The notes: generated by a model not told the origin, from the letters alone. Shown: positions 1 to 6,006, numbered from the stretch's first letter. The stretch: DNA of 8,312 bases from Thermoproteota archaeon (GCA_003661365.1 QMVZ01000064.1:1-8312); one strand, 5' to 3'. Numbers and translations are program-made.

Positions 1-204
1 CCTTGATTCATGGAACTCCTCAAGCGTTATCTCAACTGATGTAGGCTCTTCTAACACCTCTTCTATGCTTGGAACTGGCTCAACTATGAGTTTTCCATCC
101 TCTATCCTGTAGATGACCTTGGTATACGGCCTTAGACCTAGCTTTTCCCTAATCTCCTTCGGTGGGAATAATTCACCCTTCGAACCAACTCGACTTTCTA
201 TCAT
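1..204 (-). CDS. AbrB/MazE-family (SpoVT-AbrB fold) transcription factor or antitoxin, 3' end outside window
   Basis: The first 68 residues are visible and run off the left edge without a stop. They read MIESRVGSKGELFPPKEIRE, then KLGLRP, then a strand-rich part with IEDGKLIVEPVPS. This is the swapped-hairpin AbrB pattern (a short strand, G-x-L-x-P-P-x-E-I-R-x-K-L-G-L, then a GxLxVEP strand). Proteins of this family bind DNA as dimers and often act as antitoxins of VapBC/MazEF-like pairs, autoregulating their own promoter. The acidic tail after residue 46 (SIEEVLEEP...) fits a toxin-binding region, but the partner would lie left of position 1 and cannot be seen. The ATG at 204 is chosen because GGTGA lies 9 bases upstream and a TATA box lies before that. 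It is transcribed divergently from the racemase gene. The family call is firm; the antitoxin role is inference. Confidence 0.85.
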   Translation of the reverse strand, partial: MIESRVGSKGELFPPKEIREKLGLRPYTKVIYRIEDGKLIVEPVPSIEEVLEEPTSVEITLEEFHESR

Positions 205-213
205 TTTTCGAAT

Positions 214-250
214 TCACCGGATATTTTCGGTTATTTCGGATTTATAAAGT
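214..250 (-). promoter_or_regulatory. Promoter and ribosome-binding site of the AbrB-family gene
   Basis: On the minus strand a perfect TATA element, TTTATAAA (241-248), lies about 37 bases before the ATG at 204. A GGTGA Shine-Dalgarno sits at 214-218, 9 bases before that ATG. Expected initiation about 25 bases after the TATA box gives a very short leader that still holds the GGTGA. The placement agrees with archaeal TBP/TFB promoters. The element is palindromic, so direction is assigned from the gene. Confidence 0.6.
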
Positions 251-380
251 TCGTCGAGCCGTGAGGAGAATGGCTTAGGAGATAATTAACTGACAGATCA
301 AAGAGAATCAGGTGCTAACTTTACAATATACCGATGGTTCCCAACCCTTGACCACGGAGGCTCACCGCAGGAGATAAAGC

Positions 381-390
381 CTAAATAAAA
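381..390 (+). promoter_or_regulatory. TATA box of the racemase-family gene, leaderless arrangement
   Basis: The run CTAAATAAAA is centred about 25 bases before the ATG at 410, the usual archaeal TATA-to-start-site distance. Transcription would therefore begin at or next to the start codon. No Shine-Dalgarno stands before that ATG, which agrees with a leaderless mRNA. This favours ATG 410 over the in-frame TTG at 401. Confidence 0.55.
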
Positions 391-409
391 TGCCGAGAAA
401 TTGTTTCTG

Positions 410-1138
410 ATGAGAAAGATAGCTTTCCTAGTGCCTACTGCTGCTACAGGTAAGCTTTCCGGAGAGCTTGCGAGAAGGGAGAAAGTGTTAAGATCAATAG
501 CAAGTCCAGGCACGCAGATAGACATATTCGGACTTGAGATGGACCCTGAAAAAAGCTACTTGGACGTAATTGAGTCGGAATATGATGCCTCCATGGATGT
601 TCCAAGGACGTTGGAATGCGCGATTGCTGCAGAGAAAGCGGGATATCAGGCCCTCATTATCTCATGTGGAGGAGACCCCGGAGTAGTTCCCTTGAGAGAG
701 GTCGTTACAGTTCCTATAATCCCCCCAGGAATGGCCGCTAAACACGTCTGTTCTATGCTCGGCAGGAGGTTCTCAATCCTAACGACAGGTAGTGGCCCAT
801 CAAGGAGGACAGAAATATACGAGAGAGATGGCTTGCTGAAGCTTGTATCCATACATCCTATAGGACTATCAGTTTTGGAGGTGAGGAGAGAGAAGGAGAA
901 GGCACTTGAAGCAATGATAAGAGAGGGAAAAAGAGCGGTTAAAGAGTTTGGAGCAGAATTAGTCACGTACGGCTGCATGAGCATGGGCTTCCTCATGGTT
1001 GATGAGGAGCTAACTGGAGAGATAGGGGTCCCAGCGGTCAATCCCGTTAAGGTATCGGTCAAGATGGCTGAGATGTTCATAGATCTTGGGATTACACATA
1101 GCAAGCTTGCTTATCCGTTTCCAAAAAGCTTGCGTTAG
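410..1138 (+). CDS. Aspartate/glutamate/hydantoin racemase family protein
   Basis: The 242-residue protein has the size and layout of the Asp/Glu/hydantoin racemase superfamily (two similar alpha/beta halves, each supplying a catalytic cysteine). The first half starts with a beta strand, RKIAFLVP, and carries Cys86 in LIISCGGDPGV. The second carries Cys189 in VTYGCMSMGF. The spacing of about 103 residues matches hydantoin racemases, and a loop IPPGMAA (about 104-110) lies between. Both cysteines present argues for a true two-base racemase rather than a one-cysteine decarboxylase. The substrate (hydantoin, aspartate, glutamate or another acid) cannot be told. The start is ATG 410; TTG 401 would add three residues, but the TATA spacing favours ATG. 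The saccharopine dehydrogenase-like gene follows after 133 bases on the same strand. Family assignment is confident; function is inferred. Confidence 0.88.
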   Translation: MRKIAFLVPTAATGKLSGELARREKVLRSIASPGTQIDIFGLEMDPEKSYLDVIESEYDASMDVPRTLECAIAAEKAGYQALIISCGGDPGVVPLREVVTVPIIPPGMAAKHVCSMLGRRFSILTTGSGPSRRTEIYERDGLLKLVSIHPIGLSVLEVRREKEKALEAMIREGKRAVKEFGAELVTYGCMSMGFLMVDEELTGEIGVPAVNPVKVSVKMAEMFIDLGITHSKLAYPFPKSLR

Positions 1139-1142
1139 CTGT

Positions 1143-1161
1143 TCGTTGCTAAAAGTAACGA
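1143..1161 (+). terminator. Possible hairpin after the racemase-family gene
   Basis: Seven paired positions (TCGTTGC with GTAACGA, one of them a G-T pair) enclose a five-base TAAAA loop. The hairpin starts four bases after the TAG stop and is followed by a modest pyrimidine stretch (CTCTTTCC). Archaeal termination usually relies on T-runs, so this may be a 3'-end stabilising structure or chance. Confidence 0.3.
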
Positions 1162-1235
1162 TGACTCTTTCCAAGGAAGGGTAATTGGTACCTCTATTGT
1201 TAAGAGCAATGGGGTCCTATGAACGACTAAACTAA

Positions 1236-1244
1236 AATAATTTA
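1236..1244 (+). promoter_or_regulatory. Possible TATA element before the saccharopine dehydrogenase-like gene
   Basis: AATAATTTA is centred about 32 bases before the TTG start, giving initiation a few bases upstream of it. A second AT-rich block, GATAAAAG (1248-1255), lies rather close. The existence of an own promoter is plausible given the 133-base gap, but co-transcription with the racemase gene cannot be excluded. Confidence 0.3.
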
Positions 1245-1271
1245 GCCGATAAAAGATGCGGGGAAGCTAAT

Positions 1272-2441
1272 TTGAGGATAGCTGTTATAGGGGCAGGTCT
1301 TATGGGCCCCGCAATTGCAAGCGATTGTATCGAGTGTACTGAAGTTGAGCAGATCCTCCTTATCGACATTGATGAGGATAGGCTCGATGCGGCTGCCAGG
1401 AAACTCGGCAACCCTGAGAAGTTAGAGGTTCTGGTTGGAGATGTCAGGGACAGGCAAAAGATGGTTTCTGCTCTAAAGGGATGTGATGTCGCTTGTATAG
1501 CCCTCCCTCGTTGGTTAAATGTCGAAGCGGTCTGGGATGCGATTGAGGCAGGTGTAAGTGCTGTAGATCTCTCAGGGCCTCCTAGAAAGGATTGGGTTTC
1601 GATTGATAAGGCTGCCAAGGACGCCGGAGTGACCATCATGCCTGGTTGCGGTGTGGAACCAGGTTTGACCGATTTGCTTGCTGCCTATGGCATGGACATG
1701 CTTGACAGGGTTGAGGCCGTTGAGATCTGGTGTGGAGGTATACCTCAGGATCCAAAACCACCGCTTAACTACAAGATAGTTTTCGGTGGTCGATATTTGC
1801 CTCTGCGCCCTGGCATGGTGAAGGTGATCGAAGATGAGGAGGTTAGGGAGGTTAAACGCTACACGCATGCTGGCTTCATCGAATTCGAGGGGATAGACAA
1901 AACGCTTGAGTGTTTCTACGATGGATTTCCAGAAACGCTCTACGAGTTGGAGAAGTTCAAAGACGTCAAGAGATGTAGCGAGAAGACGGTGAGGTATCCA
2001 GGCTACAGCGAGAAAGTGAGGTTCCTAGAGGAGTGTGGCCTCCTAAGCAGGGAGCCCATTGAGTTCGAAGGTAGGAAGATAATTCCCTTTGAGGTCTTCA
2101 GCAGGATAATCTACCCAAAGGTGAAGCTCGAAAAGGGAGAGAAGGACATTACAGTGCTAAGGGTGATGGTGGAAGGGGTCAAAGACAGTAAGAAGACCCG
2201 CTATAGGTTTGACATGGTTGACTTTTACGACGAGGAAAAGGGATTTACGTCTATGGCGAGGACAACTGGCTACACGGCAGCTATCATTGCTAGGATGGTA
2301 GGCAGAGGAGAGATAGTGGAAAGAGGACTGGTTCCACCTGTAAGGGTGATAAGGGGAGATCTCTTCCTCAGGTTAATGGGAGAACTCAGGGAAAGAAGGG
2401 TTTCAGTTAAGCAAGTGGTTACAACATCAAGCACTCTTTGA
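1272..2441 (+). CDS. Saccharopine dehydrogenase-like NAD(P)-dependent oxidoreductase
   Basis: The 389-residue protein begins with a Rossmann fold. IAVIGAGLMG (3-12) holds the GxGxxG dinucleotide loop, and the second strand ends in LLIDID (29-34), where an acidic residue usually favours NAD over NADP. Residues 53-80 give a GDVRD turn and a CIALPR strand. The family-typical block PGCGVEPGLTDLLAAYG (124-140) is followed by VEIWCGGIPQDPKPPLNYKI, which fits the saccharopine dehydrogenase/reductase C-terminal catalytic domain. Near the end, SMARTTGYTAAIIARM and GLVPP (352-356) are also characteristic. Relatives include saccharopine reductase and lysine 6-dehydrogenase; which reaction this one runs is unknown, and no other lysine gene is nearby. 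The start is TTG 1272, because later starts would remove the nucleotide-binding strand. Only a weak GGGGAAG lies upstream. Confidence 0.9.
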   Translation: MRIAVIGAGLMGPAIASDCIECTEVEQILLIDIDEDRLDAAARKLGNPEKLEVLVGDVRDRQKMVSALKGCDVACIALPRWLNVEAVWDAIEAGVSAVDLSGPPRKDWVSIDKAAKDAGVTIMPGCGVEPGLTDLLAAYGMDMLDRVEAVEIWCGGIPQDPKPPLNYKIVFGGRYLPLRPGMVKVIEDEEVREVKRYTHAGFIEFEGIDKTLECFYDGFPETLYELEKFKDVKRCSEKTVRYPGYSEKVRFLEECGLLSREPIEFEGRKIIPFEVFSRIIYPKVKLEKGEKDITVLRVMVEGVKDSKKTRYRFDMVDFYDEEKGFTSMARTTGYTAAIIARMVGRGEIVERGLVPPVRVIRGDLFLRLMGELRERRVSVKQVVTTSSTL

Positions 2442-2506
2442 ATTGGTTGGCAAGGACTAAGATTATTGTTGCTCTAAATAAATGGTGGCCGAACTAACAG
2501 GACCGC

Positions 2507-2728
2507 TTAACCTTTGATAACATGTCTCTTTGATGTGACTGGTTGGAAATTCCACCCAGCCCTTTCAACTACTTCAATTATGGGTCCTCTAATCTCGTTT
2601 ACGTGTCTGATGGTCTTGTTTTCTGGTCGCTTTAAACTCGTTAGAACCAGAATCGGAACATCTAGCTCGTAAACACGAAATCAAAAAGGTCTTTTAATGG
2701 CTTTTCAGGGTGGGGCTATGAAATCCAT
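2507..2728 (-). pseudogene. Degraded small gene of unknown family (frameshifted remnant)
   Basis: A 57-codon reading frame (2680 down to 2507) ends in TAA and reads like real protein: ELDVPILVLTSLKRPENKT, then IRHVNEIRGPIIEVVERAGW, then NFQPVTSKRHVIKG. It has no ATG, GTG or TTG before this segment. Just upstream the neighbouring frame reads EKPLKDLFDFVF and joins it well. Further upstream ATG 2728 opens MDFIAPP in the first frame before a TGA. One skipped base near 2706 and one base restored near 2675-2680 give a continuous protein of about 73 residues. I do not recognise the family. The likely explanations are a decayed gene or base-calling indels in C- and T-runs; a chance open frame is less likely given the alternating hydrophobic strand and charged helix pattern. 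Confidence 0.45.
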
Positions 2729-2810
2729 TATAAATGTCAAAAGGAGAGATAAGAGAGGCAAAAAACAATTAATTCGTCTAAAGCTCATATCTCCATCTTT
2801 TTAGAAGAGA

Positions 2811-2924
2811 TTAGGATGAACTTACTTCTCCCTTAATAAGTCTCCTTAGCTCTCCCATCTCCTGACATACAGCAAAGTAGCTGATCAATACACCAAACAC
2901 GAATCCCAAGAGGAACCCAATCAT
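2811..2924 (-). CDS. Glycine-zipper single-pass membrane microprotein, 37 residues
   Basis: The whole protein is MIGFLLGFVFGVLISYFAVC followed by QEMGELRRLIKGEVSSS and a TAA. Residues 2-20 form one uncharged transmembrane helix. Its small residues fall at G3, G7, G11 and S15, a GxxxGxxxGxxxS glycine zipper that commonly mediates helix packing and oligomers. Residues 21-34 form a short charged helix (E22, E25, R27, R28, K31, E33), probably cytoplasmic. The ATG at 2924 has an ideal GGAGGT seven bases upstream (2932-2937), the strongest evidence that this short frame is translated. Nothing is close enough to be an operon partner, and the remnant at 2507-2728 lies downstream on the same strand. 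The function is unknown; a membrane toxin, a small regulator of a membrane complex or a viral or plasmid remnant are all possible. Confidence 0.6.
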   Translation of the reverse strand: MIGFLLGFVFGVLISYFAVCQEMGELRRLIKGEVSSS

Positions 2925-2931
2925 ATTATGG

Positions 2932-2985
2932 ACCTCCCTGTAAGCTCAGGGGTTGGTTATATGTAATAATTCCAATTTAATAAAA
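2932..2985 (-). promoter_or_regulatory. Shine-Dalgarno and possible TATA box of the 37-residue membrane protein
   Basis: GGAGGT (minus strand, 2932-2937) lies seven bases before ATG 2924, a near-perfect match to the archaeal anti-Shine-Dalgarno. Upstream on the same strand TTTTATTAAATT (about 2975-2986) is a reasonable TATA candidate and would leave a leader of about 30 bases. The Shine-Dalgarno is convincing; the TATA choice is uncertain because ACATATAACC (2954-2963) also fits. Confidence 0.5.
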
Positions 2986-3011
2986 TTTTCGAGAAAATAA
3001 TCGTTCCAACT

Positions 3012-3064
3012 AATCCCGTAGGATTCCTGCCGAGTTTCACTAAACAAAAAGAATGGAGGAATCC
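3012..3064 (+). repeat. Nested inverted repeats able to form alternative stems
   Basis: GGATTCCT (3021-3028) is the exact reverse complement of AGGAATCC (3057-3064), with 28 bases between. The first five bases of GGATTCCT can instead pair with AATCC at 3012-3016 across a four-base loop. The two stems exclude each other, as in a switch, but length and AT content make chance possible. Confidence 0.35.
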
Positions 3065-3241
3065 GTTTACTCCTTTATAACCTTAGTAAAGGCTTCCCTA
3101 GGTATGAATAACGCAAATAATTTGGATTACTCTTATATAAACTCTTATCATTTTATATTTCACAGAAACAACACGCGACTAACTTCATCGCTCCTAGAAA
3201 GCTCCAAATTGAGCATATCTCGACTGATGCGATCTTCTCAA

Positions 3242-3265
3242 TGAAGATAAAAATTTTTCACTTCA
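3242..3265. repeat. Imperfect 24-base palindrome upstream of the M81 gene
   Basis: TGAAG at 3242-3246 mirrors CTTCA at 3261-3265, and a perfect AAAAATTTTT core lies at 3249-3258; only two positions per arm fail to match. Its symmetry fits a dimeric DNA-binding protein site about 70 bases before the M81 start. A T-run terminator for something upstream is an alternative reading. Confidence 0.35.
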
Positions 3266-3323
3266 CACATTCTTTCAATTACCCTTTGAAAGCCTTTTAG
3301 TTAATGCTGGATCGAGTATAAAG

Positions 3324-3328
3324 GGAGG
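3324..3328 (+). promoter_or_regulatory. Shine-Dalgarno deciding the M81 GTG start
   Basis: GGAGG lies seven bases before GTG 3336, the ideal spacing. It selects this GTG as the start, directly before the family's N-terminal strand. TATA assignment is unclear: GAGTATAAAG (3314-3323) is too close, TTTTAGTTAA (3295-3304) has the right distance but a weak sequence. Confidence 0.75.
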
Positions 3329-3335
3329 AAGTCAG

Positions 3336-4802
3336 GTGAAGATTGGTATTGCTGGTTTACGCCATGAGACTGTGACATTTTGGCCGGGCTTCACTGACCT
3401 TGATGAATTCGAACGCGTCGCATTCCACGGTGAGCAGGTCATCGAGGCAAGGCGAGGCACTAACACAGCAATAGGAGGCTTCATTGATGTTTGTGAGAAG
3501 GCTGGAGTGGAGCTATTTCCAGTATGTGAGGTTCCGGGGGGCGCTACAGCTACTGTCAGGGATAGAGTCTATGATTTCTATGTTAGTGAGATGAAAAGGG
3601 AGTTTGCAAAGGTAGCTAACGAGTTAGACGGAATATTGCTCGCGCTCCATGGTGCGATGGTCACGGAAAGCCTTCAAGACGCTGAAACCCATATAATTCG
3701 TGAGATAAGGCAAGTTATAGGCTATGAAAAGCCGATCATGGTGACCCTTGACCTTCATGGGAACTTGGATCCTTTGATTTTGAAGGAGGCAACTGCTGTT
3801 TTCGGTTACCAAAGCAGTCCTCATGTGGACATGGGAGAAACCGGACGTAGAGCTGCTAGAACCTTGTTAGCTACTCTAAGCGGGGAGATAAAACCAACAA
3901 CTGCCATTGTAAAGCCTGGCCTTGTAGTTCCGAGCGTTTTCAGCGCCACTACTGTTTCTCCAGCCAAGGATATAATAGCTCGATTGCGTGAATGGGAACA
4001 GTATCCGGGCGTCGTCGATGCCTCTGTGTTCTTCGGGTTTGCTTGGTCAGATGTTCACCAACTAGGCATGTCAGCAGTGGCTGTGACTGACGACGATCCA
4101 GAACTAGCTGAAAGGGTTGCCAATGACCTGGCCCAACTAGCTTGGGAAAATCGTAGGGCCTTAACAAGGGGAGAAAACTTGTATAGCGTAAAGGAAGGGG
4201 TTGAACTCGCAATCAAGAAGGCTAAAAAGGCGTCTAAGCCAATTATAATCCTTGACCATGCTGACCGCACGGGAGATACCACATTCGTCCTACGTGAACT
4301 TCTTGCTCAAGGGGCCCAGAATGCTGCAGCGCCCTGTTTTGTCGATCCAAAAGCGGTTGAAGTATGCAAAAAAGCCGGCGTAGGCAGCGGTGTTGAGCTC
4401 GAAATCGGAGGGAGCACTGGGTGGCGTGATGGTGGTCCTCTTAGGGTTAGTGGCAAGGTCCTTTGGGTTGGAGAGGGCAGGTATATCTGTTCTGGTCCTA
4501 TGTGGAAGGGCTTGGAAATAGATCTAGGACCTACTGCGATAATTAAGGCCGATGGGGTCTGGATTCAGCTTATAACATTCAAACACTCGCTAATTAATGA
4601 GGATCCGTTTACAAAATTCGGTTACAAGGCCAGTGACTTTGACATAATTGTCACAAAATCCAAAACCCACTTTCGAGCTGTTTACGAAAAAGTAGGCGAG
4701 GAAATAATAATCGTTGATGCTCCTGGCCAATGTCCCGCTGATTTGAGCGTATTTAATTACAAGAACGTTCCTCCTGGGGTCTACCCAATCACAAGAAAGT
4801 AG
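3336..4802 (+). CDS. M81-family (MlrC, microcystinase C-like) metallopeptidase/amidase
   Basis: The 488-residue protein covers both MlrC domains (N-terminal DUF1485-like, about 1-290; C-terminal MlrC, about 300-485). Metal and active-site candidates are all present: E11 in GLRHETVTF, H105 in ALHGAMV, D139 and H141 in TLDLHGNLD, and H163 in SPHVDMGETG. From memory, Sphingomonas MlrC was assigned Glu56, His150, Asp184, His186 and His208; these sit at a constant offset of 45, so the core is collinear and only the N-terminal extension is missing. The C-terminal domain has ILDHADRTGDTTFVLRELL (305-322) where many relatives have a glycine-rich DNPGGG stretch, and APGQCPADL (462-470) close to the end. 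MlrC cleaves linearised microcystin peptides; in archaea the natural substrate is unknown. No signal peptide is seen, so it is probably cytoplasmic. It ends 41 bases from the convergent HTH_42 gene. Confidence 0.92.
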   Translation: MKIGIAGLRHETVTFWPGFTDLDEFERVAFHGEQVIEARRGTNTAIGGFIDVCEKAGVELFPVCEVPGGATATVRDRVYDFYVSEMKREFAKVANELDGILLALHGAMVTESLQDAETHIIREIRQVIGYEKPIMVTLDLHGNLDPLILKEATAVFGYQSSPHVDMGETGRRAARTLLATLSGEIKPTTAIVKPGLVVPSVFSATTVSPAKDIIARLREWEQYPGVVDASVFFGFAWSDVHQLGMSAVAVTDDDPELAERVANDLAQLAWENRRALTRGENLYSVKEGVELAIKKAKKASKPIIILDHADRTGDTTFVLRELLAQGAQNAAAPCFVDPKAVEVCKKAGVGSGVELEIGGSTGWRDGGPLRVSGKVLWVGEGRYICSGPMWKGLEIDLGPTAIIKADGVWIQLITFKHSLINEDPFTKFGYKASDFDIIVTKSKTHFRAVYEKVGEEIIIVDAPGQCPADLSVFNYKNVPPGVYPITRK

Positions 4803-4843
4803 CGCCAATTTCCATTTAGAATCTCTGGGAGTCCTAGAAAGAA

Positions 4844-5380
4844 TCAAAGCTCGCTTCGCAGATTAAACCTTACATCAAGCTCCTTTCCTGCAAAAATAGA
4901 GATCCTCTCCAACTCCTTGATCACCTTCTCAACGACGCTTTCTTCTGCGAATTCTTTTCTTATGACCAGTTTCTCCGCAATCATTTTCGGAGAACTAGAA
5001 TAAAGCTGTAAAGTCAGTTCTCCAATTATTTCATTGCTAAACAGAATTGCTGGACGAAGATACTCTCCTTTGCTCAGCTGTGGGTATCTCCACCTAAATC
5101 CAAACGTGCGTTCTAGCCTCTTGTAATACCCAAGCAGCAAGACATCATCATTGAAGAGGATCCTTACGAGCCCTGGTTCTTCAGGAGAGGTTTCTATGCT
5201 GCTTAAGGATTCAAGGTCCTCCGATAGCAACCACTGGGTGTGGGCTCTCCCTTCAACCACTACCTTAATCACCTCTCCTTTTTCATGTAGAGAATTAAGG
5301 ATGTTTCTCGTCTCTTTTACAGCCCAACCACAGAGCTCAATAAGGGATGGTTTCTGTAGAAGGAAGCTATTTCTACGATG
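4844..5380 (-). pseudogene. HTH_42-type winged-helix DNA-binding protein, truncated at the N-terminus
   Basis: From GTG 5272 there are 142 residues, and the same frame stays open and protein-like back to about 5341 (IELCGWAVKETRNILNSL, HEKGEVIKVVVEGR) with no start codon. The series VEGRAHTQWLL, EDLESL, GLVRILFNDDVLLLGYYKRL, FGFRWRY and YLRPAILFSNEIIGE fits the C-terminal half of the HTH_42 (AlkZ/YcaQ-like) family, whose full members are about 350-400 residues and include DNA glycosylases. The N-terminal half, which carries the glycosylase catalytic motif, is missing; the next frame (LYLVKEFGLSTSNI, about 5425-5384) may be its upstream winged helix. A shortened version could still be made: GGTGA (5269-5273) lies eight bases before GTG 5260. 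Whether this is a pseudogene, a short active gene or the tail of the membrane locus upstream is open. Confidence 0.55.
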
Positions 5381-5764
5381 TTAGATGTTGAGAGGCCGAA
5401 CTCCTTAACTAGGTAAAGGTGAAAGGTACTAAAAACGAGCCAAAACCCGACGATGACCCAATATAAGCGGCTCAATGCCCTTTTACGAAGGACTGAGACA
5501 AGATCATTTATCTCAATCTCTTAGATTTAACAAGGGCTTTAACTCTAAAACAGCTTCACTCAGTCTTTTCATAGAAAAGATTATTGAAAACCCACTAACG
5601 AACCCAAATGCGCTTGTGAGCAGCCATTCTATATCAAAGAGAAACCTAGTTACATTATCCAATAAGAAGGCCAATGCCAGTCCTGTAAGGTAGGTAGCAG
5701 CGGTTATTGCACAAACCAAGGCTACTGGGAGGTTCTCAACTTGGATGACGTGTTCTCTACCCAA
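5317..5764 (-). pseudogene. Small membrane protein, apparently frameshifted near 5515
   Basis: TTG 5764 opens an 83-residue frame with two transmembrane segments: about 12-35 (LPVALVCAITAATYLTGLAL...) and 46-64 (EWLLTSAFGFVSGFSIIFS). It then has a charged helix, MKRLSEAVLELKPLLNLRD, and a TGA at 5513-5515. If one T of GATTGAG is skipped, the helix continues as EINDLVSVLRKRALSR into a third hydrophobic segment, LYWVIVGFWLVFSTFHLYL, ending at TAA 5317: 148 residues in total. The basic helix between segments 2 and 3 would be cytoplasmic. An 83-residue two-pass protein ending at the TGA is the alternative. GGTGA lies 12 bases before the TTG, and a stop TGA just upstream rules out a longer start. 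I do not recognise a family. Its far end overlaps the HTH_42 frame, so the two may be parts of one damaged gene. Confidence 0.5.
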
Positions 5765-5776
5765 AAAGACAACACA

Positions 5777-5819
5777 TCACCTTTTGCATCAATCAATTTT
5801 CAAATTTAATCTTATAGAT
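5777..5819 (-). promoter_or_regulatory. Promoter and Shine-Dalgarno of the small membrane gene
   Basis: On the minus strand ATCTATAAGATT (5808-5819) is a TATA candidate, and AAAGGTGA (5777-5784) a Shine-Dalgarno 12 bases before TTG 5764. Start-site spacing would give a leader of about 23 bases that includes it. This suggests that the damaged locus downstream is, or recently was, expressed independently of the radical SAM gene. Confidence 0.45.
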
Positions 5820-6006
5820 CCCTCTAGATTGGACAAAAAGAAAGGAAAGAAGCCCACAAGATTCTGGCATCGTTTCGTCTAAAGGCCCCGATGTTCAATT
5901 ATTCAAATCAATGCGGGATCTCAACAGCTTTTCATAGGTTGATGTAGGACATGCGACTGCAAAGAAGATATGCATTAGCGAACTAGCGCATTTCACCTTC
6001 TACTTG

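Larger units (their letters stand above)
2938..3335. other. AT-rich gene-free stretch before the M81 gene
   Basis: I see no convincing gene here on either strand. A 63-codon plus-strand frame (3053-3244) has no Shine-Dalgarno and a biased, low-complexity composition, so it is not called. The stretch holds several TATA-like runs (TTATATAAA at 3133-3141, TTTATAAC at 3074-3081), a direct repeat of ACTCTTAT (3129-3136 and 3141-3148), and two inverted repeats listed separately. It could carry the M81 promoter region, an untranslated RNA, or remnants of lost genes. Confidence 0.5.

Noticed and set aside
401..409. TTG 401 as start of the racemase gene
   Set aside because: ATG 410 lies at the right distance from the TATA box for a leaderless transcript, and the family's first strand begins directly after it.
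298..525. 75-codon minus-strand frame overlapping the start of the racemase gene
   Set aside because: Most of it is antisense to the well-supported racemase N-terminus. Its C-terminal part looks somewhat protein-like but nothing supports translation.
2530..2612. Possible C/D box small RNA (TGATGTG ... CTGA)
   Set aside because: Box C is a poor match, internal D'/C' boxes are absent, and the spacing is longer than usual for archaeal C/D RNAs.
2697..2804. 35-codon basic plus-strand frame starting at ATG 2697
   Set aside because: It lies mostly antisense to the remnant at 2507-2728, has only a weak AGGT upstream, and is lysine-rich as expected from an A-rich stretch.
3053..3244. 63-codon plus-strand frame in the AT-rich intergenic region
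   Set aside because: There is no Shine-Dalgarno or suitably placed TATA box, the composition is Ser/Asn-rich as expected from random AT-rich DNA, and no domain is recognisable.
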